Shown here: positions 1 to 9,659 of the stretch, piece by piece
Layout of the letters: each line of letters begins with the position of its first letter
Numbering within the stretch: position 1 is the first letter of the stretch
From: Paraferrimonas sp. SM1919
GTDB taxonomy: Bacteria; Pseudomonadota; Gammaproteobacteria; Enterobacterales; Shewanellaceae
Assembly: GCF_010993985.1 (NCBI RefSeq)
Contig: NZ_WINH01000010.1
Location: 83,690-147,689, forward strand
Direction: 5' to 3'
DNA: 64,000 bases
Made by a program: the position numbers and the translations under genes
Notes under the pieces: model-generated
The model's input: the letters and a program-made list of their open reading frames with translations, nothing else
The model's database searches: none
Told to the model about the DNA's origin: nothing

Positions 1-1
1 G

Positions 2-1654
2 AAAGCTTATCAAAGGTTAAAGCAGTTGCCACAGCTGTTCGAGCTGTTACAGAGGGAACCTGAGCTGGCTAATAACCACAGCATCATTAGACAAGTCAAT
101 CGTTGGTTGTTGGCGCAGCCTGCGCAAGTGAAAGCGAACTTGGGCATCACCCGAGAGTGGGCAGCACAATATCAGAATCGCTACCCAGTGGATCCCATTG
201 GCTATGAATTACAAGCACTGGTTGCTGCGCAAGCACATGAAACAAAACAGAGATTAAAATATTTACGTCAAGCCCTTGATGCTGCCATGCTAGAGCAGTT
301 GTTTAGTTCTCAAAACGTGCAAATTTCTAACCTGTCTGTGAGCCAAGCGAAACAAATTGATGTGGGCCTGCTTCCTTTAGTGGAACAGCAACAATTAGCT
401 CAAAGCCTCGTCAATAATCTACTGTTATCTAAGTCAACAACCCCAATTAATCGCCAAATCGACCACTGGTACGTTAATAAACTGGATTACCAGTATCAAA
501 AACTGGCACAGCAACAGCAACACCTGTTAGAAATTGGTTGGGACCATTATGCTAAAGAAGGGGTTGAGGGATTAGCTAATGTGACACTCAATAGTATGCC
601 TATCTTTCTAACCATGCCGGTACCAGAAAGTTTATTAATAAATAGCCGTTGGTTTTTGGGGATTGAGCCTACCATTATTGACTCAGGTGTGTTGCAAACT
701 AATGCACCACAAAGTGGTCGTTTTGGAACTTTGGCTCTGTGTCAGCCGCAATGTAGAGCGCAAATGCTTGAACAAAAAAGTCACGGCTACAGTTTATCTT
801 TAGGAGTGGAAGCGCCTAATTGGCGGGCCGATTTGGGTACCACCCCATTGGGGTTTGCAACAACAGATTGGCTAGGTGGCGTTGAGTATGATGGAGACTG
901 GGGTGACTTAGGTTGGTCGTTATCGGCCTCCAAAAGACAAATGACCTCGAGTAATCTGGCGTTTGCTGGTAGCCGCGATCCAAACTCAAGTATCTTTTAT
1001 GGCGCTGTAAAAAGAGCGGTTTTGGGGTTGTCCCTAAGTTATGATCAAGGTGAGGGGTATGGTTTTTGGTCGGTATTGGACCATGGCTTGATATTTGGTG
1101 AAAATATCAAAAATAATTACCGTGATCGCATTATGATAGGGGGCTATTATCAGGCATACGATAGCGAGCCTGTTGCGATGTCCTTAGGGGTATCAACAAT
1201 GGCCTTTAAATACCGCTATAACCTCAGCGAGTTTACACTAGGGCAAGGAGCTTATTGGAGTCCACAGCAGTATTCATCAGTGTCTCTGCCTGTTGATTTT
1301 TATGGAAGGATCAAGGATTTTAGTTATCGCATTAATAGCAGAATTTCATGGTCACGCTCCGCCTCTGAAGATAGCCTTTATTACCCTCATCATGCAGGGT
1401 TTCAAGATAGTTTAATGGCTAAAGCGCCGGGCATTGTTAGCAGTTCAAAAGGCACCAGTATCGGCTACGGCTTTAATGTTAATGCGGAATATAAAGTGTC
1501 AAAGCACATTAGCCTAGGGGCCGCACTGGTGCTGCAAAAGTCAGAGTTTTATGCCCCAAATAAACTCTCACTTTATTTAAGGTATTATTTTGATGGTAAT
1601 CAAACCCCAGTTAACCGTCCGCCAAAGCCCATTACACCATACATGGACTTTTGA
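2..1654 (+). CDS. bcsC: Cellulose synthase outer-membrane subunit BcsC, C-terminal part (5' end outside window)
   Basis: BcsC exports cellulose across the outer membrane: periplasmic TPR repeats feed a C-terminal beta-barrel. The reading frame is open from the first base, so the 5' end lies outside; an internal TTG at 26 is not the start. About the first 190 residues seen here are helical, TPR-like sequence. From about nt 650 the BCSC_C barrel domain begins, with the family hallmarks FLGIEPTIIDSGVL, NWRADLGTTPLGF, a GSRDPNSS stretch and YWSPQQYSSVSLPV. The protein ends in aromatic-rich barrel strands plus a short proline-rich tail (NRPPKPITPYMDF), slightly unusual because barrels normally end with a terminal aromatic strand. 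Family proteins are about 1100 residues or more, so roughly half is here. The rest of a bcs operon presumably lies upstream. Confidence 0.93.
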   Translation, partial: KAYQRLKQLPQLFELLQREPELANNHSIIRQVNRWLLAQPAQVKANLGITREWAAQYQNRYPVDPIGYELQALVAAQAHETKQRLKYLRQALDAAMLEQLFSSQNVQISNLSVSQAKQIDVGLLPLVEQQQLAQSLVNNLLLSKSTTPINRQIDHWYVNKLDYQYQKLAQQQQHLLEIGWDHYAKEGVEGLANVTLNSMPIFLTMPVPESLLINSRWFLGIEPTIIDSGVLQTNAPQSGRFGTLALCQPQCRAQMLEQKSHGYSLSLGVEAPNWRADLGTTPLGFATTDWLGGVEYDGDWGDLGWSLSASKRQMTSSNLAFAGSRDPNSSIFYGAVKRAVLGLSLSYDQGEGYGFWSVLDHGLIFGENIKNNYRDRIMIGGYYQAYDSEPVAMSLGVSTMAFKYRYNLSEFTLGQGAYWSPQQYSSVSLPVDFYGRIKDFSYRINSRISWSRSASEDSLYYPHHAGFQDSLMAKAPGIVSSSKGTSIGYGFNVNAEYKVSKHISLGAALVLQKSEFYAPNKLSLYLRYYFDGNQTPVNRPPKPITPYMDF

Positions 1655-1829
1655 TATATCGAGACTGAGGTATTTATTCACCATAAGTTTGAATAGCACC
1701 ACTGGCAATCATTTTTACAAGCTCGATAGCAAAAGCTTGCAAACGATAGAACCAACCTTAAACGCTAAAACGGTTTACTTTTCGGGTGCTATATTTGCAA
1801 GACAGCGAGACAACGGATTATTACTGCAT

Positions 1830-2837
1830 TTATTTAGCATTAATTTTATATATGGAATTTCGTTTGATCAGTTTAGGCTCAAAGATGATTCCAGATTGTT
1901 TGCTGCTCTGTTTATAGATGGTTTCTATGATCATGTTTGCCGCAGCTTTACCAATTTGGAAAGTCGAACTTGATACTGTTGTTAGTGCAGGCCATAGGTA
2001 AGTTGCGAAGACCACATCATCAAACCCGATCACCGACAATTGTTCTGGTAAGAGATAATTTTGATCATGGGCGGCTTTAATCACTCCAGCAGCCATCTCA
2101 TCATTACCACAGGCTATTGCGGTATATTGGCCTTTGCTTGTGAGGCTGAGAAAGCCATCTTGACCTCCAGATTCATGGAAGTCACCAGTGAAAACGTCAT
2201 TGACATCGAATGGAAGTCCGAACTCTTCAAGTGCACGTTGATGGCCTTTTAGGCGTTCGACAGCATCTTCTTTAAACATAGGGCCAGAGATATAGCCTAT
2301 TTGGCGGTGCCCCGCTTCGATAAGGGTCTTGGTTGCAAGGTAGCCACCAAATTCATTGTCTAAGCTAACACAGCGATTTTGAAGCTTAGGAATTTGTCGT
2401 CCCATTAAAAATAATGGCACTTTAGACTGTTCACTAAGCTCAATGATTTGGTCATCAGTGAGGCCTTCACAGTGAGCGATAATAGCATCGCAACTGCGAT
2501 TTTGAAGGAAATTAATGCCTTCTTTTTCGAGCGCCGGATCACTGTGGGCTGTAGTAATAATAACGTGTTTGTTGGCTGAGCGTAAGGTTTCTTCAACGCC
2601 AGCCATCATGTCACCAAAAAAAGGTCCGCCAAGTTCGGCAACCATTAGGCCAACACAATTGGAGCGATTAGAGGCTAATGATTGTGCAGTATGGTTGGGC
2701 CTATAGTTAAGCTCATCCATAGCCTTAAGTACTTTTTCTCGGGTCGCTTGTTTGACTTTAGCGTTGTTGTTGATAACCCTAGAAACGGTCGCAAGTGAAA
2801 CCCCCGCCCGTTGAGATACTTGATAAATGGTTGCCAT
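1830..2837 (-). CDS. LacI/GalR-family transcriptional repressor of the bgl operon
   Basis: This is a 335-residue LacI-family regulator. Residues 2-50 form the helix-turn-helix and hinge (IYQVSQRAGVSLATVSRVIN, then NYRPNHTAQSLAS), and residues 60-330 form the periplasmic-binding-protein-like sugar sensor. It is the last gene of a minus-strand operon, starting 7 nt after the symporter stop, with ATG 2837. LacI-type palindromes at 5783-5796 and 13599-13614 are its likely operators, so it probably represses the bgl operon, the divergent permease and GH3 genes, and the TonB receptor locus, with a beta-glucoside as inducer. In Shewanella a similar regulator is called BglR; I infer equivalence from context. 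It converges on bcsC. Confidence 0.9.
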   Translation of the reverse strand: MATIYQVSQRAGVSLATVSRVINNNAKVKQATREKVLKAMDELNYRPNHTAQSLASNRSNCVGLMVAELGGPFFGDMMAGVEETLRSANKHVIITTAHSDPALEKEGINFLQNRSCDAIIAHCEGLTDDQIIELSEQSKVPLFLMGRQIPKLQNRCVSLDNEFGGYLATKTLIEAGHRQIGYISGPMFKEDAVERLKGHQRALEEFGLPFDVNDVFTGDFHESGGQDGFLSLTSKGQYTAIACGNDEMAAGVIKAAHDQNYLLPEQLSVIGFDDVVFATYLWPALTTVSSSTFQIGKAAANMIIETIYKQSSKQSGIIFEPKLIKRNSIYKINAK

Positions 2838-2844
2838 ATGCTTG

Positions 2845-4359
2845 TTATTGCTTCCTTGAAATAGCCAATTCTGAGTTGATTGTATTCATCAAATGGCCAC
2901 TAATAGGGTAAAACAAGATCAAACTTGCACCGATAAAGGCAAAAATAGATGGGATCCAACTCATAAGCCAAATAATGCTGTCCTTGGCAGCATGTATAGA
3001 CTCGCTATCTTGACTATTATACCCCTGATTTGCAAGTATTAATAAAATTAATGCGCCCGCAAATCCACCACCGGTTTTTTGGATAAAAGTGCCTGCAGAA
3101 TAGACCAGACCTGTTGCTCTTCTGCCGGTTTTCCATTCCGAATAATCGGCACTATCTCCTAGCATGGCAAAGTATAAAGCTGGCGTTATTGCAGCAAAGA
3201 ATTCACTGACAGAACCTAACACAAACAACAATTCAATTTGCTCTGGCTGCACCCAGAAAATAAAACCATTGATAAAGCCACTCAGCGCCAATGATCCTGC
3301 AAATAGCGCTTTTTTACCGAAGACTTTAGACAATTTGTTGGTCGCTAAAGCACCAGGAATAGATATGACCAGTAGAGTAATAAAGTAGTAGCCCAGTAAG
3401 GTTTCATTATTAATAATGTACTTAAAGTAATAGGCAGCGACACCATAGCGTATACCCGTATACATAATTAATAAAAAGCCCATGCCAATAAGGATTAACC
3501 AAGGGCGGTTGCTCAATAGATCAATGAAGTCTAGCTGTGTTTTAGATAACTTATCTTGGGGTTTACTTTTGAGTTTATTAATGACCACATAGCAGATAAA
3601 TAGAGCAACGGCACAGATGATCCCGGTCACAAGGTCACGGTAGTAAAAGAACAGTGAAATCGCGGCAAAAGGTAACAGCACAAAGGGTAAGTTTTTAAAT
3701 AGATCTTTAAACTCACCTGGTGTAGGTGTTTCAGTCGTTACCACTCTTTCTTTGGTTGTGACGAAGGTGATCAGCATGAATACCAATAACATCAAGGCAA
3801 ATAGATACATCGTGTATTGATAGCCTAGTTGCTCATTGCCTTGACCAAAGTATTTAACGAACTCGGGTAGCAGCCCCATCACAAAAATACCCCCAACAAA
3901 TGCTCCAGCAAAACGGTAACTCGATAACGAAGTACGCTCCTGCTGATCGTCGGTCATCACACCCATCATGGCTGAATAGGGGACATTATTTAGGGTATAA
4001 AATAGTGTTAAGCCGATATAGGTGAAGTAAGCATAAGCAAGCTTGCCACTCTGGCTAAATTCAGGGGTGGTAAAACTCATCACCATAAATAATGCCAGTA
4101 ACGGGCTAGAAAACAGCACCCAAGGCCTAAATTTTCCCCACCTAGAATTACTTCTATCTGCCAGCATACCGACGATAATATCGGTTATGCCATCAGTTAA
4201 GCGAACAATCAGGAATAGAGCTGCGGCGGCTGCCGCAGTTAAGCCGAACACATCCGTATAAAAAACGGCTAGGTAGGTAAGCGCCCCACGCCATACAAGG
4301 TTGGCTGCAGCATCCCCTGCTGCGTAGCCAATTTTTTCAGTAATCGCTAAACGCGTCAT
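2845..4359 (-). CDS. GPH-family glycoside:cation symporter
   Basis: This 504-residue inner-membrane transporter belongs to the glycoside-pentoside-hexuronide (MelB-like) family within the MFS fold. The N-terminus has the typical KIGYAAGDAAANLVWRG start, followed by a cytoplasmic loop DRSNSRWGKFRPWVL that matches the family's D-R-x(3)-R-x-G-K/R-x-R-P pattern, and about twelve hydrophobic segments. It lies 2 nt downstream of the GH1 beta-glucosidase and just upstream of the LacI gene, so the three are certainly cotranscribed. The likely substrate is a beta-glucoside such as cellobiose, hydrolysed in the cytoplasm by the GH1 enzyme. The family is secure; the exact sugar is inferred from context. 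Confidence 0.9.
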   Translation of the reverse strand: MTRLAITEKIGYAAGDAAANLVWRGALTYLAVFYTDVFGLTAAAAAALFLIVRLTDGITDIIVGMLADRSNSRWGKFRPWVLFSSPLLALFMVMSFTTPEFSQSGKLAYAYFTYIGLTLFYTLNNVPYSAMMGVMTDDQQERTSLSSYRFAGAFVGGIFVMGLLPEFVKYFGQGNEQLGYQYTMYLFALMLLVFMLITFVTTKERVVTTETPTPGEFKDLFKNLPFVLLPFAAISLFFYYRDLVTGIICAVALFICYVVINKLKSKPQDKLSKTQLDFIDLLSNRPWLILIGMGFLLIMYTGIRYGVAAYYFKYIINNETLLGYYFITLLVISIPGALATNKLSKVFGKKALFAGSLALSGFINGFIFWVQPEQIELLFVLGSVSEFFAAITPALYFAMLGDSADYSEWKTGRRATGLVYSAGTFIQKTGGGFAGALILLILANQGYNSQDSESIHAAKDSIIWLMSWIPSIFAFIGASLILFYPISGHLMNTINSELAISRKQ

Positions 4360-4361
4360 AA

Positions 4362-5699
4362 TTAAGCCTTCCTTTGGCGATTTAGCTCGGCAAATGCTTT
4401 CGCTGAATCCTTAAGGTAACGTTTTTGGTTGTTATCGTAATCCACATACACAATACCAAAACGGCGAGAGTAGCCAAGGGCCCATTCAAAGTTATCCATT
4501 AGACTCCATGCGAAGTAACCTTGAATATCAACCCCAGCACTAATGGCGCGCTCAACCTGCTCAAGGTGGCTTTGGTAGTAATCTAAACGTTGCTTATCAT
4601 GGATGGTATCGCCTTCAATTTCATCAAATGACGCACAACCATTTTCAGTAATATACACAGGTGGCAGCTGGTAACGTTTATTTAGATCAATCAGTAGGTT
4701 ACCAAATGCTTGTGGGTAAATTTCCCAACCCATGGCGGTAGTCGGCTCTGGGGCTGGCAACTCTTTATAAATGTTATCTGGACATGCTTGATAAATGGCA
4801 CGGGTATAGTAGTTAATCCCTAAAAAGTCGACGCTTTGGGAAATAATGTCCATATCACCCGCTTCAATCGGTGGGCGAACGTCTGCAGGAAGTTGTTCAA
4901 TGATTGCAGGATACTCACCGTCAAAGATAGGTTTGATGTACCACTGATTAAAGTAATCATCGGCATAGCTGGCAGCCTGTTTATCGGCTTCACTCTCTGA
5001 AGCGCTGTAAGCCGGGGTAAAGTTAAGTACAATACCGTTCATAGCATCAGGGGCGTACTTTTGCAGTTCAGTCATAGCCAAACCGTGGCCTAATAATAAA
5101 TGGTGCGCAGCCGCACGGCCTTTTGCTTGGCCAGTTAAACCAGGAGCATGGATACCCACTTCATAGCCAAGATATGATGAACAGAAAGGTTCGTTTAATG
5201 TTGCAAAGCTGTCAACCCAAGGAGCCAACTCTTTAGCCACAAGCGCCGCATATTCGGCGAACAGGTAGGCCGTATTACGGTTTAACCAGCCACCTTGTTC
5301 TTCAATCCACTGGGGCAAATCCCAATGGTATAAGGTTACGAATGTCTTAATATTCTTTGTTTTTAATTCTTTTAAGATGTTTTTATAAAATTCAACACCT
5401 TCTGCCTTTAATTGATTATTTTCATCGGTCAAGCGTGGCCATGATAAAGATAAACGATAAGCATCCATACCAAGGCCATCAATTAATTCAATGTCTTGGG
5501 GCCACTTGTTGTAGTGGTCACAGGCGATAGTGCCATCAGATTTATCGCTAATGGTGCCTTCTTTGGCGCAAAAAGTATCCCAAATACAAGGCAGTCGACC
5601 AGTACCATGGCCTTCTATTTGAAAAGAAGCCGTAGCGACACCAAATGTAAAGTCAGGTGCTAATAGGGGTGAGTTTTGCTGGAAATTAAATGTCTGCAC
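4362..5699 (-). CDS. GH1 beta-glucosidase
   Basis: This is a 445-residue glycoside hydrolase family 1 enzyme, the usual length, with no signal peptide, so it is cytoplasmic. The acid/base glutamate is E170 in the TLNEP motif and the nucleophile is E352 in ITENG. Further GH1 signatures are FGVATASFQIEG near the N-terminus, the YRLSLSWPR strand and SLMDNFEWALGYSRRFG at the C-terminal end. It should hydrolyse short beta-glucosides to glucose. The start is GTG at 5699, supported by AGGAG five bases upstream; no better ATG is nearby. It is the first gene of the operon GH1-symporter-LacI and is fed by the divergent promoter region carrying the LacI-type operator. Confidence 0.95.
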   Translation of the reverse strand: MQTFNFQQNSPLLAPDFTFGVATASFQIEGHGTGRLPCIWDTFCAKEGTISDKSDGTIACDHYNKWPQDIELIDGLGMDAYRLSLSWPRLTDENNQLKAEGVEFYKNILKELKTKNIKTFVTLYHWDLPQWIEEQGGWLNRNTAYLFAEYAALVAKELAPWVDSFATLNEPFCSSYLGYEVGIHAPGLTGQAKGRAAAHHLLLGHGLAMTELQKYAPDAMNGIVLNFTPAYSASESEADKQAASYADDYFNQWYIKPIFDGEYPAIIEQLPADVRPPIEAGDMDIISQSVDFLGINYYTRAIYQACPDNIYKELPAPEPTTAMGWEIYPQAFGNLLIDLNKRYQLPPVYITENGCASFDEIEGDTIHDKQRLDYYQSHLEQVERAISAGVDIQGYFAWSLMDNFEWALGYSRRFGIVYVDYDNNQKRYLKDSAKAFAELNRQRKA

Positions 5700-5745
5700 A
5701 ATGGCTCCTATTTATATTTATTCGCCTTTTCTTTTTTGTTTAGGC

Positions 5746-5825
5746 TTGTAATTGGTGCTGCAACTGTTATATAAAACAAGTTTGAAAGCGCTTACATTTT
5801 TAAGCGTATATGTGAACAAAGTCAA
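5746..5825. promoter_or_regulatory. Divergent promoters of the bgl operon and the sugar permease
   Basis: For the minus-strand operon a -35 TTGACT (5825-5820) and a -10 TAAAAA (5802-5797) are spaced by 17 bases. For the plus-strand permease a weaker TTGTAA (5746-5751) and TATAAA (5770-5775) are spaced by 18. Both -10 elements flank the operator at 5783-5796, so one bound repressor could block both transcripts. The elements are read by eye; start sites are not proven. Confidence 0.5.
5783..5796. promoter_or_regulatory. LacI-type operator in bgl divergent promoter
   Basis: TGAAAGCGCTTACA is a near-perfect 14-base palindrome with the central CG of LacI-family operators. It differs at one position from the perfect palindrome TGAAAGCGCTTTCA found at 13600-13613 in front of the TonB-dependent receptor. 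Its location just downstream of both predicted -10 boxes suits a repressor site for the linked LacI protein. Confidence 0.72.
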
Positions 5826-5854
5826 ATTTTATCTGGAATTTTAGGGAGACTAAT

Positions 5855-7081
5855 ATGGCCATTCCAGCCGGTGCGGAACAGGCAGTGAATACAACAACAG
5901 GTAAAACACCTGCTTTTGCAATGACCGCACTAACCAGCCTTTTCTTTATGTGGGGCTTTATTACATGCCTCAACGATATTTTGATTCCACATTTAAAGAC
6001 TGCATTCGACTTATCTTATACCCAAGCAATGCTGATTCAATTTTGCTTTTTTGGTGCATATTTTATTGTGTCTGTGCCGGCAGGTATTCTGTTAAAAAAA
6101 ATTGGCTATCAAAAAGGGATTGTTACCGGTCTGCTGATTGCAGCGGTTGGTTGTGGGATGTTTTACCCAGCGGCAAGTATTCATAGCTACCCTCTGTTTT
6201 TAGGGGCGTTATTTGTATTGGCAAGTGGTATTACGCTTTTACAGGTTTCAGCGAATCCCTATGTAACGATTATTGGGGATGCTAAAACGGCCTCTTCACG
6301 TTTAACCCTTACCCAAGCCTTTAATTCCCTAGGTACCACTGTTGCACCTTGGTTTGGTGCACTACTTATCTTAGACAGTGCCACAGAGTTAGCGCAAAAT
6401 GGCGCTGAAAGTGTGCAGGTACCTTACCTAGTGCTAACTAGTATGTTATTGATTCTAGCCGTTATTTTTGGTCGATTATCTCTGCCACAACCACAAATAC
6501 AAGAAACCAAAGCGGATTCTAATAAACGCGCTTGGGATCATTCACACTTGATGTTGGGTGTTATCGGTATCTTTTGTTACGTAGGTGCCGAAGTGGCGAT
6601 TGGCAGTCTACTCGTTAATCTTTTAGGCGAGTCCCACATCATGGCACTGCCTGAACACGATGCGGCTAAGTTGCTAACCTACTATTGGGGCGGCGCTATG
6701 GTTGGTCGCTTTGTTGGTGCGGCGGTTATGCAGAAACTGGATGCCGGTAAGGTATTAGGCTTTAATGCCCTTATGGTCATTGCACTGCTATTGATCACTT
6801 CATTTGCCAGCGGCGAAGTGGTAATGGTTGCTGTATTAGCAATTGGCCTGTTTAACTCGATTATGTTCCCAACCATTTTCTCGTTAGCGCTGCAAAAACT
6901 AGGTAGCCTAAGCGCTCAAGGTTCGTCGTTACTTTGTCTAGCCATTGTTGGTGGCGCTATCGTGCCAGTAGTTCAGGGTTATATTGCAGATACCGTAACA
7001 TTGCAGTTATCGTTCTTGCTACCAATTATCTGTTATCTATTCATCGCCTTCTACGGTTACAAAGGCTCTCGTCCGGCATAA
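5855..7081 (+). CDS. GluP/FucP-type glucose/galactose MFS permease
   Basis: This 408-residue inner-membrane permease is of the FHS (FucP/GluP) branch of the major facilitator superfamily. The stretch [19 protein letters not shown] near residue 30 is the family signature, and [20 protein letters not shown] is a second diagnostic stretch. About twelve transmembrane segments are visible. The start ATG 5855 is preceded by AGGGAG at good spacing. It probably imports the glucose released outside the inner membrane by the two GH3 lipoproteins encoded immediately downstream. It is transcribed divergently from the GH1 operon and should be controlled by the shared operator. Substrate assignment to glucose is by family and context. 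Confidence 0.9.
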   Translation: MAIPAGAEQAVNTTTGKTPAFAMTALTSLFFMWGFITCLNDILIPHLKTAFDLSYTQAMLIQFCFFGAYFIVSVPAGILLKKIGYQKGIVTGLLIAAVGCGMFYPAASIHSYPLFLGALFVLASGITLLQVSANPYVTIIGDAKTASSRLTLTQAFNSLGTTVAPWFGALLILDSATELAQNGAESVQVPYLVLTSMLLILAVIFGRLSLPQPQIQETKADSNKRAWDHSHLMLGVIGIFCYVGAEVAIGSLLVNLLGESHIMALPEHDAAKLLTYYWGGAMVGRFVGAAVMQKLDAGKVLGFNALMVIALLLITSFASGEVVMVAVLAIGLFNSIMFPTIFSLALQKLGSLSAQGSSLLCLAIVGGAIVPVVQGYIADTVTLQLSFLLPIICYLFIAFYGYKGSRPA

Positions 7082-7098
7082 AAGGAATTATAAAAAAA

Positions 7099-9603
7099 AT
7101 GAAAAAATTATATTTAGCCAGCTTAATTAGTTTAGGTTTAATCGCAGGTTGTGGCGATAAAGCAGCCCCAGAAAGCAGCACTGCCCAAATTTGGCCTGAT
7201 CTAACGGCAGAAATTGCCAAGCAGCCTAATGTTGAAGCCCAAGTGGCTAAAATCCTGGCGACCATGACACTAGAGCAAAAAGTGGCGCAAATGATCCAGC
7301 CTGAAATTCGTGATATCACAGTAGAGGATATGCGTAAATATGGCTTCGGATCATTTCTAAACGGCGGTGGCGCTTTTCCTGATAATAACAAGCATGCCAC
7401 TCCTCAAGATTGGATTGCCCTAGCGGAAAGCTTATACCAAGCATCGATCGATGATTCTTTAGATGGTTCAACGATTCCAACCATGTGGGGTACCGATGCG
7501 GTGCATGGTCACAACAACGTAATTGGCGCGACCTTATTCCCACACAATATCGGTTTAGGTGCGGCCAACAACCCAGCGCTAATTGAACAAATTGCTAAGG
7601 CAACCGCGACTGAGGTAATGGCAACCGGTATCGATTGGGTATTTGCGCCAACCGTTGCTGCGGTTCGTGATGATCGTTGGGGCCGTACTTATGAAGGCTA
7701 TTCTGAGCACCCAGATATTATCCGTGATTACTCGGCCGCTATCGTAACAGGTTTACAAGGTCCCCTTGATGGTGATTTCCTAGGTGACGAGCGCGTGATT
7801 TCTACCGTTAAGCACTTTATTGGTGATGGCGGTACGGTAGATGGTGACGACCAAGGTAACAACATTGCCTCCGAACAAGAGCTGTTTGATATCCATGCCC
7901 AAGGTTATGTCGGTGGCTTAACCGCCGGTGCCCAGTCGGTGATGGCATCATTTAACAGCTGGCATGGCAGCAAGATCCACGGCGATAAGTACTTACTTAC
8001 CGATGTATTAAAAGAGCAAATGGGCTTTGATGGCTTTGTCGTCGGTGACTGGAACGGTCACGGTCAAGTAAAAGGCTGCAGCAACGAAAGCTGTCCACAG
8101 GCAGTCAATGCTGGTCTTGATATTTACATGGTACCAGGCGCGAGCTGGAAGCCTTTGTATTACAACACCATTGAACAAGTTAAGTCGGGTGAAATCCCAA
8201 TGGCTCGTATTGATGATGCGGTAACTCGTATTCTTCGTGTGAAGGTTCGTGCTGGTCTATTTGAAAAACCAAGCCCAGCGAACCGTCCATTAGCGGGCAA
8301 GTTAGAATTAATCGGTAAAGCTGAGCACCGTGAAATCGCCAAAGATGCGGTTCGTCAGTCATTAGTTCTACTTAAAAACAATGACAACATTCTGCCACTT
8401 AAGCCTAACCAAAATGTGCTAGTAGCGGGTGATGGTGCAGACAATATCGGTAAACAATCGGGTGGTTGGACAATCACTTGGCAGGGAACCAATAACGTAA
8501 ATGCTGACTTCCCTGGTGGCAGCTCAGTGTATGACGGTATTAAACAGCAAGTCACCGCAGCGGGTGGTAAGGTCGAGTTATCGGTAGCCGGTGACTACAG
8601 CCAAAAACCTGATGTGGCTATCGTGGTCTTTGGTGAAGAACCATACGCAGAAGGCGTAGGTGATATTAAACAGCTAGAGTACCAAGTGGGTAATAAAAAA
8701 GATTTAGCCTTACTTAACAAGCTAAAAGCCCAAGGCATTCCTGTGGTATCACTGTTTATTACTGGTCGTCCATTATGGGTGAACCCGGAAATTAACGCAT
8801 CAAATGCATTCGCAGCAATCTGGTTACCAGGCAGTGAAGGTGCGGCGGTTGCTGATGTGATTTTCACCGATGCCGAAGGGCAGGTTCAGTACGATTTTGG
8901 TGGTAAACTGTCTTACTCTTGGCCTAAGCAGAATAACCAGTTTGTACTTAATCACCAGGATGAAAATTACGATCCGCTATTTGCCTATGGTTATGGCTTA
9001 AGTTACCAAGACACTAAGCAACTACCACAGCTTAATGAACAGCCAGCACTTAAGGTTGAAGCCAGCAACGAGCTTGCCGTTTACCCAGGTGACGACCAAG
9101 GTCTATGGACTAAAACCATTGTTGCCGCTGATGGTCAGCATAAGGTGAATGATGCGGTTCAAGCTGAAGCAGGCGTGAGCATCCGTACCTACGATCATCA
9201 TGTTCAGGAAGACTCAACTCTGGTTACCTTTAACGGCGAAGCGGAAGTGGGCTTTGCTCTGATGAGTTCAAATGCCTTTGGCCAAGACTTAAGCCAAATG
9301 GTGGATGCCAATGCGGTACTGAGCTTCTCAGCTAAAGCGCTAGAGCTATCTAACGATGCGGTCGAGCTAACGTTCAATAATGACGGTAAAACCATCACGA
9401 CCCCAATTAATCAGCACTTAAAGCTTGATCAATGGCAAAGTATTAGTATCTCAGTATCTTGCCTAATTGATGCTGGCTTTAATGTATCGCAGGTGCATTC
9501 GCCGTTTACCCTGACTTCTAAAGGAAAGCAGCAAATTGCTATTGGCGATATCCGCTTTAGCAAAGATACCGCGGAACAGCAAAGTATTTGTATCAAGCTA
9601 TAA
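7099..9603 (+). CDS. GH3 exo-beta-glucosidase lipoprotein (ExoP-like)
   Basis: This 834-residue glycoside hydrolase family 3 enzyme has a lipoprotein signal (LIAGC, C18), so it is likely membrane-anchored in the periplasm or on the cell surface. The GH3 N-terminal barrel carries MWGTDAVHGHNNVIGATLFP and the nucleophile region FVVGDWNGHG with D317. A GH3 C-terminal alpha/beta domain (from about 410) and an extra C-terminal beta-sandwich (about 660-834) give the architecture of marine ExoP-type exo-1,3/1,4-beta-glucanases. The ATG at 7099 is chosen over upstream in-frame codons that would overlap the permease; this start gives a clean lipobox. It lies 17 nt after the permease, in the same transcription unit. 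Confidence 0.93.
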   Translation: MKKLYLASLISLGLIAGCGDKAAPESSTAQIWPDLTAEIAKQPNVEAQVAKILATMTLEQKVAQMIQPEIRDITVEDMRKYGFGSFLNGGGAFPDNNKHATPQDWIALAESLYQASIDDSLDGSTIPTMWGTDAVHGHNNVIGATLFPHNIGLGAANNPALIEQIAKATATEVMATGIDWVFAPTVAAVRDDRWGRTYEGYSEHPDIIRDYSAAIVTGLQGPLDGDFLGDERVISTVKHFIGDGGTVDGDDQGNNIASEQELFDIHAQGYVGGLTAGAQSVMASFNSWHGSKIHGDKYLLTDVLKEQMGFDGFVVGDWNGHGQVKGCSNESCPQAVNAGLDIYMVPGASWKPLYYNTIEQVKSGEIPMARIDDAVTRILRVKVRAGLFEKPSPANRPLAGKLELIGKAEHREIAKDAVRQSLVLLKNNDNILPLKPNQNVLVAGDGADNIGKQSGGWTITWQGTNNVNADFPGGSSVYDGIKQQVTAAGGKVELSVAGDYSQKPDVAIVVFGEEPYAEGVGDIKQLEYQVGNKKDLALLNKLKAQGIPVVSLFITGRPLWVNPEINASNAFAAIWLPGSEGAAVADVIFTDAEGQVQYDFGGKLSYSWPKQNNQFVLNHQDENYDPLFAYGYGLSYQDTKQLPQLNEQPALKVEASNELAVYPGDDQGLWTKTIVAADGQHKVNDAVQAEAGVSIRTYDHHVQEDSTLVTFNGEAEVGFALMSSNAFGQDLSQMVDANAVLSFSAKALELSNDAVELTFNNDGKTITTPINQHLKLDQWQSISISVSCLIDAGFNVSQVHSPFTLTSKGKQQIAIGDIRFSKDTAEQQSICIKL

Positions 9604-9613
9604 TTATTGTAAC

Positions 9614-9646
9614 AAACCCCAGCCTGAAAAAGGCTGGGGTTTTTTT
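9614..9646 (+). terminator. Rho-independent terminator between the two GH3 genes
   Basis: AAACCCCAGCCT pairs with AGGCTGGGGTTT around a GAAA-type loop and runs into seven T residues. It could attenuate read-through into the second GH3 gene, which begins only 13 bases further on. Confidence 0.88.
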
Positions 9647-9659
9647 ATAAGGAAATTTT

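Noticed and set aside
26..28. TTG as a start for BcsC
   Set aside because: The frame stays open to the window edge and BcsC proteins are far longer, so this codon is internal.
1590..1973. Plus-strand frame of 127 codons overlapping the bcsC end and the LacI gene
   Set aside because: It overlaps two well-supported genes in other frames, has no family features and no ribosome site.
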